Notes: generated by a model not told the origin, from the letters alone. A stretch of 64,000 bases of DNA from Selaginella tamariscina (GCA_003024785.1 PUQB01000233.1:1-64000); one strand, 5' to 3'. Counted from the first letter of the stretch, positions 33,481 through 48,122 are shown. A program made the numbers and translations.

Positions 33481-34045
33481 TTTTCTTTCTCGTGATTTGA
33501 ATTTTATAAAATGAAGGATAGCAACCGGGCGCTTTATAATATTATTCTTAAGGAACGTCATTTTTAGATGAGCCTTTATGCAGACCTGGTCTTATTACAT
33601 CTTATGTATTAACAAGGATGGCAACTCCCAATTGCATTCGTGAGAGTGTTAGTGGTGGCAACAACATCAAGATATTGACCAAAATGATTTGATTAATCCG
33701 GAGAGTGATGATTTAGACAAAATGAAGATTTCTTTGTATGATAGGAAGAAAGTATTTATAAAAAATTAACATGTTGATAAGAAAATGATTTCATTTGTAA
33801 TTATGTTTGATAGTATTTCTTCATTATTGTAAACTATTTTTAGAATAATATGAATATTCTAAGATATTTTAGGAATATTCCTTACTAAGTAAGGTTATTG
33901 AAGGATTAATTAATTAATTAATTAATATTTAAGGCTTACATATTAATTAAATGATTAATTAATAATTAAAACTTAAGTATTAATTAGTAATTTATTTTAT
34001 ATTCCCATTTTCACGTATCATGCCCACTTTAGTTACAATGTGCAT
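33481..34045. other. AT-rich 3' end of element C with terminal motif
   Basis: No gene is seen. GAATATTC-type dyads lie at 33,850-33,885 and a TTAATTAA run at about 33,907-33,930. The stretch ends with ATGCCCACTTTAGTTACAA (34,020-34,038), matching the inner ends of A and B. Confidence 0.5.
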
Positions 34046-35389
34046 TTGAACTATTCATATTAGACACTATTATTTATGTAATTATATTTATCTTTTAGTT
34101 TTAGTTTAATATATAGGTCAACATATATATAAGGTTATTTGGCTTCTTTGAACTTTAAAAATTAATAACTTGTCATTTAATCAGTAGAATTAAAAGGAAA
34201 AAAAAAAAGTTATGCATTAGTTCAACTTAAGTTTTAGAAAATTATAAACTAAATAAAAATGTTTTTTTTTACTCTATTTTAACTTATATTCGAAGCTTTC
34301 GTTAACTTCATTTTTCAATGAATTGCTCTTTAATCAATTTTTCTACATTCTCTTATAACCTATATCTATGAATGTTAATGGTAACACTAAAATTTAATTC
34401 TTTAACTTTTTCTTTTTATTTAAAAAATTTCCATCTATATTTATACATATTAACATGTTATCTACATTATTATTTTTTCTTTGGCCCACCTGATTTTATC
34501 TTAAGAGGAAATGCATTTTCAAAACTAGTTTCCATATTTAAAGTGACCATGACCATACTTAACATTCCTAATTTATTTATTTTATTTTTTATTAATTTTG
34601 GGTTATGGCTTGGTTGACCTAATAATTATTTATTTTTTCACCAAAATAAAAATATATATATAATGACAAATATATATATATATATATATTATTATTACTA
34701 TTTACCACATAGTAGTAATACTTATAAATTTTGACATGTCCAGCTTTATGTGCCTCACTACAGCTTATAACTCATGAGAGTCAAGTTTGATTCATTGTAA
34801 TCGTAGAAGCATAACTAAATCTTGACCAGTCAACAAATGCTGACTGGCATTGATCCAGTTCTCATTGCAAAGAATGGAATTCGGACTTAAGGGGTGTCCG
34901 CCCTGCATCTACAATCAATGGCGGATCCAAAATATTGACCGGTAAGAGCCGGTCAACATGGTCAGTACTTGACTGTCATTGATCCGGTTTTCATTACAAT
35001 GTTGGAACTGAATGGAAGTCGGGCAGCAAAGCTTCTAGTTCGAGCTTTATATAAATGTGTTTTAGGATTAAGTAAGTTCTCAAATTTAAGACTATACTCT
35101 ACTCCTGACAGGAAACACGCTTCTTGGTGTGACTTCTTGGCTTGTGCGGCTCAAGAGGCTCCTGTTTGATTTTGGTCACACTCTGTTCTCGATGTCTTTT
35201 CTTTGGGGATGAAAGCAGCAGAGTATAACACCTATCTCGCCGACAAACATGATTGTAGCAGACCAGACGTAGATGGTCCGCTTCCATTTGAACAGCAGTG
35301 ACTTATTCCAAGTGAGCTATGTTCGAAGCCGGACTTCTGCTGCATAGATCTCTGGAAGGCTTGAACCGGCTTGAAATGAAGATGTCATA
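34046..35389. other. AT-rich intergenic and possible retroelement edge
   Basis: Positions 34,046-34,740 are AT-rich without genes. At 34,800-35,030 two similar GC-richer segments occur (TGACTGGCATTGATCCAGTT and TGACTGTCATTGATCCGGTT), possibly LTR remnants of the gypsy debris that follows. Positions 35,040-35,389 give no recognisable product. Confidence 0.4.
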
Positions 35390-35920
35390 CTAACTAGCGT
35401 ATGCAATGTTGAGGGCGAAAAAACGGCAACTAAAACGACTGAGGATGGATCGACCACTGAAACATGGATTGGCCACTGGAACAAAGTGCACAACTCCGAA
35501 GTGAAACTCCAATCGCTGGAGTGAAAGTAGTTCTAGAGCCCCCATTCGGAAGGAATATACAGCGAGCAGTTGATACTCTCCCCTGAGATATCCAACAGCA
35601 GTTGATACTTTGGGATGATTATCAACCAGTTGTAGCATGCGCTTCAAGACTTTATTTGTAGACTCTGCCTGCCCGTTACCCTGTGGATAATGATAATATG
35701 CGCTGCTTTTGACATGTCGGATGCCTAGTTGTTGCATGAAGTGTTGTCCGCGACTCATAGGACTCCACGAATGGAATGTTCTTTTGTGTCAACCGTTGTA
35801 ACGGACGAGCCAGTCCGAGAAACCAAAGCTGAAAAATCCGACAGATTAAGGTGGAGAGGCTTGAAAACCTCGATCCATTCACTGACACCGTATGACCGAG
35901 CAGTTGCCCCGAAGTCGTGA
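35390..35920 (-). pseudogene. Ty3/gypsy integrase fragment
   Basis: The minus strand reads GQHFMQQLGIRHVKSSAYYH, then PQGNGQAESTNKVLKRMLQL, the conserved integrase core of Ty3/gypsy elements including the Glu of the DDE triad in GQAES. The residues between these and the downstream YRT-type motif are scrambled by indels. No LTR or protease is seen nearby. It is a dead fragment, oriented opposite to the RNase H fragment next to it. Confidence 0.8.
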
Positions 35921-36129
35921 AGAAGGTGCATTTGTGGGGATTTCATTGAATGCGGTAATACTGGCATCGTTCAAGCTGGTTAGCGTGTTCGGATTTTGTT
36001 GAAGCGTTGCATAGATCGTCAACGTAGACTCGCAAATTGTGAAGCATGAGGTCGTGAAACGCCAACCAGACGTTTCCGACATGCGTACGTTCTGCACCAT
36101 TGTTTGGTCTTAAACTAGTGGACTTAGCG

Positions 36130-36780
36130 ATGGAGCACTTGGCCGACGAAGCTGAAGATGAAGCTTATGAGGATCCCAACTGTGTGTGACAGCTCGATGG
36201 ATGACGAGTCCGAGGCCAGCCACGACATTGCGGTTGTGTTCATCAGCATCACTAGCAGCAGCTTCAGCAAATAAGACCGAATACAAAGCTTTAATCGCTG
36301 GGGTCTCTGCTGCGTAAGCATGGGAGTCCGATATTTGGCCATCCGAAGTGACAGTCAGCTAGCATGTCGACAACTTGTCAGCCAATTCAAGTTGAAGAGT
36401 GCACGATTAGCACAACTACAACAGAAGTTGGACACATTGCTTAACTGTTTGGATTCGTGGACGGTGGATTGGATTCCAATCAAGTCGCTGATGCTCTTGC
36501 AAGCAGACCTACGTTGCTGATAACATCTCTAGGAAGAGATGATTCCGTCAGTGGACAAAATTCAAGCGGATGTTTTTCCGGTCCAGCCGGAACGAGGTGC
36601 CTTAGACATTAGTTGGGTGACGCCGTTGAAGAAAGTGAGAAAGAAGACATCAGCAACTTGTTCATGCAATACCAAGACGTCCTCGCATGGTGTGGATCCT
36701 GCGGAGTGGATAAGTAGCATAGTGCCAGTGCGTAAGGCCTTCGACTTTGTGTGGATTTTCGAGATACTCTGAGAGATTCA
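36130..36780 (+). pseudogene. Ty3/gypsy RNase H and RT-proximal fragments
   Basis: Plus-strand pieces read TEYKALIAGVSAA (36,270-36,310), then GVRYLAIRSDSQLACRQL and SWTVDWIP (36,320-36,480). These are typical of the RNase H domain of plant gypsy elements. At 36,640-36,680 NLFMQYQDVLAW resembles the segment just before RT, and LCVDFRDT near 36,740 the RT start. The order is not colinear with an intact pol and the integrase fragment faces the other way, so the locus is rearranged debris. Confidence 0.7.
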
Positions 36781-36869
36781 TCGTAGATTCAGTGGCCGGA
36801 AAAGAAGTTTACAGTTTATGGATTTACAATTAAAAATAATAATAATAATAATACTTCCACTAGCATTCA

Positions 36870-38476
36870 ACTGGGAAGAAGCCAGGGATTAGTTAACAAT
36901 GTTTTAGCAGTAGTCTGATGGCTCTTAAGCGCATTAACAAATGCACAAGTAGACGGTTCCAACAAGTTGAGCGGCATCAACTTCTCCAAGAGCACCCCAA
37001 GCTGATGCAAGTCAGAGGATTTGACGTACTTGCCGCTCACCAAGGTTGAGGGAATTGTAATCTGTAAGAACATTCAGTATCTCTTTCCCGGCAGCAGCAA
37101 CAGTTTCCAAATCAATAAGTACGTAGCATTTCTTCAAAGGCCACCAGATAACGTTGTCCAGCCGGATGTCTCGATGGACAAGATTCACCTCGTGGAGAGC
37201 AGCCAAAGCAATGGCACGTCCTTCGCCAAGCTCTTGCACTCATGCTCGTCCGTGAGCTTGTGCCTTGCCGGTAATCCCAGCGGTGCTGTCCGCACCATGT
37301 ATCTCCCCGTACTGCTGCTCACTGCTGGCAGAGAGATGGCATACACAAGCTGGTCAACCCGAGGGATCTCGTAGGCCTTCTTCACGTGACCAAAAGAAAC
37401 TCCAAAAGTCTCTTTGTAATCCTTCCAATTCTCTATAGTTTTGGCGCATCCCTCTCCATCCAGCTCAATTGTCGAAAAGTTCCTCATGTGTTTTTTGAAG
37501 AGTGGTAGCATCCTGTTCACACATCGAGATACATATCAAATGGACACAAGATGCAATGCAAGCAAACAACGTACCCGGTTGGTACCACACGCTTGCAGAT
37601 GGCCAAGCACAGAAAGTAGAGCTTAATGGTGACCAAGACAAGCTGAACTCGGTCCTTTTCTACGTCGAGGGCATAGCATTTCGTCAATTGCTCCGGCTGT
37701 TGCGCTGAAGCCCGCTTCACAAAGAGCTGCATCTTCACACCAGCAAGAGCAAAAGCCCAGCAAGAAATTCACGTTCCGATGCAACCAGTCAGGAACTACA
37801 TTCAGTGTTTCGGATATCTCGTTTATTGCCTTCCAAACTTGCGCTCGTCGTCTTTTCCTTCCCCGAGCAGGAACAGAAATTCTCGATGTTCTACCAAGAA
37901 ATCCGGCCTCTTCCGCTTACCAGTCTTGAGGACTTGGCCGAATTGCCGTCTCCACTTTGTCCATCGAAATATGGTAGTCGAGCTGACTGCCTATATCTGC
38001 CGAGGTCTTGAGCCAGTAAAATATGTCAAGAAACTCCAGCATGCGGGAGTTGACAATTATCTCTCCTGAACCAACACGCGGAGCTTGGAGCGCTTTAGCT
38101 ATGGCCAGGCCCAAATGGCTATCAGAAATAAAGAGGGACTTCGCTGCAAGCCTTGAGGCAGCCGCTCTTGGATGCTACCGGTACCAAACCCTCCAGGCAT
38201 CTGAAATCGTGCAAGTACCTTTCTAGGGCCTCCCTGGTTGGTTGCTGATCTAAAGGAAACTCAGGGATGCTTGCCGCCAATGCAGCCACTTCCGCTTCTT
38301 CCGTGTCCCAGGAAGTTAAGGACTCGGCAGGAAGGAATTTGATTCTTAACGACGTCGCAACTGCTTCATCGTCTAGAAAAATTCGGCATCTCCCGCTCCA
38401 GTTCCTGTTGAGATAATGTCGCAAAGATCCAGCCCTTCTCTTTGGCGCTTAGGGGCAGCTTCTCAAGGCGCTCCAT
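36870..38476 (-). pseudogene. Protein-kinase-like gene with frameshifts
   Basis: The start is the ATG at 38,476 (MERLEKLPLSAKEKGW), just downstream of two telo-box motifs. An N-terminal domain of unknown function follows in shifting frames (LDDEAVATSLRIKFLP; IVNSRMLEFLDIFYWLKTS; KRASAQQPEQLTKCYALDVE). The C-terminal part is a kinase C-lobe: ALHEVNLVHRDIRLDNVIW contains HRDxxxxN of the catalytic loop, LIDLETV stands where DFG is expected, and DLHQLGVLLEKL matches the region after it. The LIDLE variant keeps the metal-binding Asp. No Gly-rich loop or VAIK Lys was identified. Such kinase-like proteins with a long unique N-terminus occur in mosses and other lower plants. Five or more frame changes break it; some may be sequencing errors. 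Confidence 0.6.
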
Positions 38477-38483
38477 ACTGCCA

Positions 38484-38503
38484 AAACCCTAACCAAACCC
38501 TAG
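38484..38503 (-). promoter_or_regulatory. Paired telo-box before the kinase-like gene
   Basis: Two AAACCCTA-type motifs lie 8-27 bases upstream of the proposed start codon (as TAGGGTTT on the coding strand). Telo-boxes are common just upstream of growth-related plant genes, often near the transcription start. This supports the chosen orientation and 5' end. Confidence 0.5.
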
Positions 38504-38901
38504 GAATTAGTCATTTAATAGTAAAAAAAAATCGAAACATGCTTCCGAGTGATAAGAAGATTGGCAGTTTAATGTATGACACGCGCACACACACAATAGT
38601 GCGTGTGTGCTGGGGTGCTCATGTGTGATGAGAGTATATGTGCTATTGGTATAGATATCCAGCTTTGTGTGTGTGTGTGGTGGGTGTTATACATCATATT
38701 TGTAATTATAATGAGTTAATCCATTCTAGAGACTCTCATTGGAATACATACACAAATATTATATCTAAATAATTCGATTTTGAGTTGAGCATTGTACATG
38801 TATATTATTTATTTATTATTTATTCATGGACATGTACATTTTGAGTTGAGCATACATATCTATGATAAACACACACGTACACATGCATACACATGCCTAT
38901 A

Positions 38902-39015
38902 ATGCAGGCCTGTGAACATCCTGCTGCTCCCAGGAGACCTTCGTGCAAACGTGTAAAGGATTATTTCTCAGGATGTCAACCTGGTAAGCTTATCAGAATG
39001 TATATATTTAGAGCT

Positions 39016-39083
<68 letters not shown>

Positions 39084-39760
39084 GGGATGTATATACAGTT
39101 CTGGGGACGGATGCATGTGAAGTGAAGATGCTTCACAGGGAAGACGTGGGACTGGGTAGAGAGATGGCAAAGATGGCATTCTCTAGTGGTATATGGAGTT
39201 ATATAACAAAAATGGAGCAGAACTTGCGAATTTACTCCATTAAACACCACAAACCTCAAATATCTGCTCCAGATGCCGTTACTCTTTGTATAAATGAATT
39301 GTTTTTCTCTTTCACACACACACACAAATCTATACTACAGATTGAGAAGAGAAGTCATTCAGGTTCAAGCCCGAGTAATTATAAGGGTGGAAAGGTGAGT
39401 ATCTCAATATCTTCATTCGTGAGAGAGAGAGCTCATAACTATGTATATAAATTCCAATGAAACCAACATATACACATTCACATAAGGAGATATATACACA
39501 TATACACACATACATACATATACATATACATACGTGTGAACATATGCATATAACATTTGGTTTTGTGTACAGATTCAACAAAGAATATGCAAAGATGGAA
39601 AGAGTGATAAGGTGCGCGGAAAAGGGTGAAATAAGCATTCACAGAGTAATATCTTTTACAAACTACATTAATTACATGTGCGTGCGCACATGTTATGCTG
39701 TTGTCTCCATCTCTACAGACAAACAATTGTGTAAGCTAATACATATACATGCATAGATGT
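38902..39760 (+). CDS. Possible small multi-exon gene, unknown product
   Basis: Several short coding-like stretches are separated by microsatellite introns with splice-like borders. One is MQACEHPAAPRRPSCKRVKD with a GTAAGC donor at 38,982. One follows a TATACAG acceptor near 39,091 (ACEVKMLHREDVGLGREMAK). One follows CTACAG near 39,342 (IEKRSHSGSSPSNYKGGK) with a GTGAGT donor. One follows TGTACAG near 39,572 (FNKEYAKMERVIRCAEKG). I recognise no domain. The regular alternation and codon-like composition make a gene or gene relic plausible, but the exon chain is unverified. Confidence 0.3.
39000..39083. repeat. (CT)n followed by (TA)n microsatellite
   Basis: About 20 CT units run directly into about 12 TA units. 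The tract sits in a proposed intron. Frames crossing it are artefacts. Confidence 0.9.
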
Positions 39761-39769
39761 TACACACAC

Positions 39770-40260
39770 CACACATATATGTACACACATAAAATGGTAT
39801 AATATATAAATATTATGGGAATGGAAGATATAAATATAGATGCATGTGTGTATGTATGGTCGTACGTACCGTATAAATACGACATTCATGTTGGGTATTA
39901 CCATCCCAGTTTACACGAATTTGCAATTATATAATACAATTAATTATATATATCTTTTATATTAGTCCTCTTTCTTATTTATAATATTTGGATTAACTAG
40001 ATCTTTCATATGAATATTCCATGTTATGCTGTGTTTGAAACACGCGCGTCTCATACTACATATTTTTTACATACATTAATGTATATGTATATTGATATAT
40101 ACACTAGCTTAACTTAATTGAGTTTATGTATATATACATTATTCATTAATTTGATATTTTGCGTCTCATATTTATTAATAAAATATTAAATGATACTTAA
40201 TAATGTTTTAAAAAGAAATTAGAATACATATTTTAATTTAAATAACTGATTAATTGGTTT
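39770..40260. other. AT-rich spacer, no gene seen
   Basis: The stretch contains ACATATATGTAC-type repeats and general AT-rich DNA. No conserved coding sequence was recognised. Confidence 0.5.
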
Positions 40261-40870
40261 ATGGAGTAATCAATAGCTGTAGTTGGATTGGGCCTCATTG
40301 GTTCTGCAGCATGTCGATATCTTTCTTGTATTATAGGAGTAGGTAGATGATGATAATTCAGGTAATAATTCAGTCATACACACTATGCATATGTATGTAC
40401 ATGTACATACGCATGTGTGTGTACACGCACACGCACATATACACATATTTTATAGTCTCATCACATGGTGATCAAGGGAGAATTACACGCATAGTCGATC
40501 CCGACATCGTATGGTCCCAATTAGCTGCAAAATCCATCCACAGCTACACAGAAATACAAAAGAAGAGCGGAATTACCTTCCATGGCCGGATCCGTACGAG
40601 TCTCCCCGTTGTACGGTATCCGGGAGACGCTCCCTCCAGGTCGGATTATCCAACGGTGCATACGCAATTTCTAGATGCTGACGTGTCTGTCATCGAGACC
40701 GGTGGTGCCGGGTATAATCCGATGGACATGATTAAAGCTCAGCAGTCACTAAGGTTGAGTATATTCCGGAAGGTGGCGCAAGAATATTCACAAGCAATGG
40801 GAGTATATTCTCTGCTGATTTGTGCTGGAGCATATACCAATGTGCCCTCTTAGATTCTTGAGGGTGAGCC
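40261..40870 (+). pseudogene. FAD-dependent oxidoreductase (sarcosine-oxidase-like), 5' fragment
   Basis: From the ATG at 40,261 the frame meets TAA at codon 3 (probably an original CAA) and then reads VVGLGLIGSAACRY, a GxGxxG dinucleotide-binding fold near the N-terminus. After an intron ending TTTATAG (40,455), a second exon gives SSHGDQGRITRIVDPD, YTEIQKKSGITF, VIETGGAGYNPMDMIKAQQ and LLICAGAYTN. This order matches the monomeric sarcosine oxidase/N-methyl amino-acid oxidase family: FAD-binding loop SSHGxxR, substrate domain and the GA(W/Y)TN strand. The C-terminal half is missing. A stop follows at 40,853 and a MITE-like element begins at 40,873. It is a truncated or interrupted gene. Confidence 0.75.
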
Positions 40871-40872
40871 CT

Positions 40873-41254
40873 CTTAGAGGCGGTTCACATGTGCCCTCAC
40901 CCTCAAAATCTTTTTACCCTCACCGAGTTACATTAATATTTTATCCTCACCTAGGGTCTCAAAGGCAACATTCTAAATAAATCTGAATTTAATTAAATTC
41001 CCTCACCTTCATAACGGTAAAAATATGTCATGTGTTTCATTATTATATATTTAATAAAAAAAAAATTAAAATATAATAGGTAAGATTTTTAATTTTATTT
41101 ATTTTATATAAAAAGAATTATATAATTGAAACTCACATTTCTTATTTTAAAAAATAAATTTTATTAATTTTAAATTAATATCATGACATGTGTAACCCTC
41201 ACCCTCACTTTCACCCTCACGTGAGGGTGAAGGCATATGTGAACCACCTCTAAG
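40873..41254. mobile_element. MITE-like element with 34-bp inverted ends
   Basis: The left end CTTAGAGGCGGTTCACATGT and the right end, read in reverse as CTTAGAGGTGGTTCACATAT, match with few differences over about 34 bases. The ends also contain CCCTCACC-type repeats. The 382-bp interior is AT-rich and non-coding. I could not define a convincing target-site duplication. It interrupts or abuts the FAD oxidoreductase fragment. A non-autonomous DNA element is the likeliest reading. Confidence 0.65.
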
Positions 41255-44200
41255 TCCTGTGTGGTTTCGTACACACATTGTAACTATTTGTACATTTGTT
41301 TGTATATGGAGCCTTTATAAAGCCTTTTGATGAGATTGGTAAAATGGCTAGTTTGTTGATGCTTAATGGGATTTGGAGTTATTCAGATGTCAATGAGTCT
41401 TTATTTCATTCGGTATGTTTAAATAGCAAAGGTTAAGTATACTATTATATGCTCTTTGTCTCTCTTGTGCACGCGCGGGCGCAAACACACACACATGTGG
41501 AGTGCATAAGTAGAGATTTACTATGTAGGCTCACTAAGTACCTTTAGAGTCTGATATTGGCATTCTTACAAGTATTTTTTAAAACATGACACATCACATG
41601 TTGTATGTTATAGCAGATTAAAATAAAGTAACATAACATGAACCAAATACACCAACCACATTAACATAAGAATAATTTAACGTTTTTGAGACATACAACT
41701 CAATAGTGAACTCCCTAACATATTGTTGTCAACTAGTAGATTTAAAATTGTTATCATTGTCATATACAATTCTTTAACATGAAGTGTACGTTCATTCCCA
41801 ACCAAAGGCTTTTACTTAACAAAAATAATAAAGACTTTTAACTTCTCATTTAAAAAAAATAAATGGTATATATGAAGAAATTAGTGATGATTAAGAGATA
41901 TTATTTAACTTCACTAAAACACTATAGAAGATAATCACATGCACCAGATATAATACTTAGTGACACCACGAGCCATGTTCAACAAAAAGATTTCAAAAAT
42001 ATTTATTTAGTATAAAATAATCACTAAGTGAATAAATTAGTCACTAAATAAATAAATAAAGTCTTGTACTAAATCAACCCATCAACAATACATGTTTGAA
42101 ATATTGTTAAAGTTGAAGAAATGTGTCCAAAACATGAATGTCACACATTCTTATTATGGTTATTATATAAGCCAAATGATAAGTTATATTGAACTTATAA
42201 AGATCACTAACACGAGAAATCTTAATAATTATATAATCATGATCATGATTAATGTTAACATGAAACTCTATATTAATTAATTATAAAAGATTTTTTTTAG
42301 TAAAAACCAATATATGAAGTACATGTTATAGTTCAATATGTTAACTAAAAGAAATAAGTAAAGTAAAATTTCTTAATTTAAGTCTGAAGGATAATAAAAC
42401 CCGAAATAAATTATTGGAGTGCCCGAAGGATAGTAGGTTTGCCGGCGGTTGACAGTATTCACCCAAAAGTATTTGAAATAAATTTGTCATTTTTAAAATA
42501 GACTTTTATGATGAATGACAAATTTGTTATGTGATATTTAACTAAATAGCAAGATTAAAAATAAAAATCATGTTATAATTTAAAATGTTAACTAAAAAAA
42601 TATAAAAAATATAAAAAATAAAATTTTATAAACAAAATCAAGTATTTGAATAATTTTGCTATTTTCAAGATAGATTTTTAAAGAATTTATTATATAATGT
42701 ATTAAGTTAAAGAGTAAGTTATATAACATTGAAAATAAAAATAAAAATTTATTAACAAAAGACTTCATAGAAAATTAGTCATTTAAACAAATCATCATAA
42801 AAGAAACATATATTAAAATCATTAAATAAAGGAAGGTTAAATTTTAAATTTTAAAACATCAATTTAAAATGATAAACAATAAAATAAACAAAAATAGTTG
42901 GTGTTCGAAAATAATAAGATGTTATACCTTATACCTATAAATATTATAGATACCCCTAGTGTTCAATATAATAATAATAATAATATTTATGTGATCAAAT
43001 CTAATTACATAATTATCATTAGTGAAATTCCTAAAATGTGATAATATAATGTATCATAATTTTATGCATATATTATATTTATATGATAGCTTTCAAACTA
43101 TTTTTAAATTTAATAAAAATATTATTCGACAATTGTGAGGTAATTTATTTTATGATGTATGTATATTTTGATATGACACTCTTTATGGAGCCATATATAT
43201 GTGTATTATAGAAAGAATATGGTTAATTAAAATATCGATATTGATGTATTATATATATAAAAACATTCCTTGTCCAATAATGAAATTAAAAAAAGTCTCA
43301 ACACTATTTAAAAAACAAAAAAAATTATGAACTTTTATATATTTGTATGTGTATTTATTATACTAATGTACTTTTTTTAATTGCAAAAAAACTTAGGAAA
43401 CGTTATATATACTTAGTACTTTGGTATTTCTTATACAATTAAAGAAAACATCTTAACAATATAAGTAGTTGAATTATTAATAAAAATATAATTTATGTGT
43501 GTTGCCTTTATGAAATCATATTATTATTGTTATATTTTGAATCGTTTAGTACTCTAATTTACTTTAGATAATATATATGTATAAATTGGAAGTGCACCAC
43601 TTGATTAAAAAGCTTGCTACTGAAAAAAATGATTTGATACACACATTATTAAAAATATAAATGTTATTCATTTATATATAATATTAAAACTCCCTTGTTG
43701 ATACACTTAATAAGTTATACTTAACATTAATAATTAACTTATATGGAAATAATATAAAATAGAATTTATATACTTGAAGAGTAATGAAACATTAAAGGAT
43801 TTTGTTATATCTAATTAATATAAATTACATCACATATATTTGATTATTTTCAACAAAACAAAATATTTATATAATTTACCTTTTTCCAAAATAAAATATC
43901 TATTTAACCTAATTAATGGATTAAGATACTAAAAATAATTAAATAACACATAAATAAAATACAATTTAAACATATATGGAACTAAAAAAAAAAATATTAA
44001 TATTAGTGTTATCAACTTTAGTGTTGTATATGACAACTTTAGTATAAAAATAATACCAAGGTTAATAATATAATAATTTTTTTCTTAAAGAATGTGTTTA
44101 ATTATAATTATCATAATTATAATAGGTTCATTATAATTAATTATAATTATAACTACAACCATTTTTTCACAATTGTAACTATTATAAAAAAGAAAAGTTC

Positions 44201-45059
44201 ATGAGAATAATGAAATTCTTAATAAAGATAAAAATATATCCGTAAATCCTTTTATGAATTAAAAATGCATGTGCATAAAATATTCATAATTAACAAAAGA
44301 AAATTATTATATATTGAAAAATTAATTGCATTGTTATTTCAAAAAATAGATATATACATTGATAAAGAAAAAAAAATTAACAACCACCTTATAAAAAAAA
44401 AAAACATTTTTATTAATAGTATAAAATGACCACTAATGTAATGATATCTATATATAATTAACCTAATTTAAGATATAGTGATAAATTAAATTTAAATTAT
44501 AAACAACCCATTTGTTCGTAGTTATAATTACATTAATTAAGGGATATGAAATGAAGAAAAGTGGTCATGTATTAAAACATTAACATTCTTAAACGCACAT
44601 ATGTTAATATATTAAATTTTAATTTGAAATAAATTCAAAAGCAATGGTATTAAAATTGTACTTTCAAGTGATCATTTGAAATTTAACATATTATATTAAT
44701 TGAAATATACGATTAGGTATATATTTATGTAGATGAATAAGGTAAAAATATACGATTGCGGTGAAAATGCATGCGTGTGTGAGGATGAATATAATATATA
44801 GATGTATAAATTTGTATAATTACAATATTTATATAATTTTTATATATTATTCTATATAAAGTTTACACATAAAATGTTTAAGTAGTGTATACAATATGCA
44901 TCCTTATATATATAATATAAAATATATAAGATTGACAGCCCTTATAATCATTTAATTAATTGATTCATATTGTGATCTATTTATTGGTTAATCTTGTTTT
45001 AGTACTGTAATTAGCAAGAAGATAATTAAATAAGGCCAATGTAGTAGAGTAGTACACAC

Positions 45060-45107
<48 letters not shown>

Positions 45108-45330
45108 ATAGTGCTATTAAAAAAGTAAAGTATGTAATACAAAAGTGGACACTGTGTTTTTAACAGCATTTTAGAATAACCTTCGAAAAAGGACATCATC
45201 CAAAACATTTGACTTTCTTAAGTTATGATATAAATTTTATTTTTTAATTAAACATTTTTTATAATTTTGTCTGTTGAAATAAAAACTTATTAAAAACATG
45301 TGTATACATATACATTAAATACTACGCCAA
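41255..45330. other. About 4 kb of AT-rich DNA without recognised genes
   Basis: Poly-A/T runs, TTAATTAA-like tracts and a (TA)n microsatellite at about 45,063-45,105 are present. The ORFs in it are short and low-complexity. CTCTTGTGCACGCGCGGGCGC near 41,463 is a lone GC-rich spot. No coding, RNA or transposon feature could be supported. Confidence 0.6.
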
Positions 45331-45343
45331 CCGTACGGAATGC

Positions 45344-45444
45344 GGCGGGAACCTGTACGGAAGACAACCGCTAGCGGTTTAACAAACCGGACTGTATATA
45401 TTTCTTGGGTTTCTCGGTGAGTTCTTGGGACTTATAAGGTGGTT

Positions 45445-45491
<47 letters not shown>
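45344..45491 (+). promoter_or_regulatory. Beta-tubulin promoter elements
   Basis: GGCGGGAA (45,344-45,351) matches an E2F-type site. AACCGCTAGCGGTT (45,366-45,379) is a perfect 14-bp palindrome of MYB or CP2-like type. TGTATATATTT (45,392-45,402) is a TATA box about 130 bp before the start codon. A (GA)n tract at about 45,449-45,490 falls in the likely 5' leader, a frequent place for GAGA tracts in plants. E2F control would fit a tubulin gene used in dividing cells; this is inference. Confidence 0.5.
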
Positions 45492-45495
<4 letters not shown>

Positions 45496-45534
45496 CATTT
45501 TAGTACTTGGTTTTTGTGTTGTTTTTAATTCATA

Positions 45535-47986
<2,452 letters not shown>

Positions 47987-48122
47987 AAGAAAACCCATTT
48001 TTTTTTAATTTAATATTATTTTTAATAAATATGTCAATTAAACTTATTATAATTTATAACTCACTGTTTTTATTATATATTGACACTTGTATATATTTGT
48101 AGTAACTCAATGGCATTAAGTT

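Larger units (their letters stand above)
27743..34045 (+). mobile_element. Element C: putative third element with different cargo
   Basis: A palindrome array at the left end (27,743-28,920), broken ORFs in the middle (29,256-33,480) and an AT-rich right end finishing in ATGCCCACTTTAGTTACAA (34,020-34,038) repeat the layout of A and B. The terminal motif differs from theirs by a single base over 19. The cargo is unrelated to the DUF7869-like gene. An intron of its ORF also contains one dyad. I infer a family of elements that share ends but not genes. The left boundary is unclear because the array is continuous with the outer end of B. Confidence 0.5.

Noticed and set aside
1..34045. Helitron interpretation of elements A, B and C
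   Set aside because: No Rep/helicase domain and no convincing TC...CTRR ends with a 3' hairpin were seen; the inner end is a TTTAGTTACAAC motif instead.
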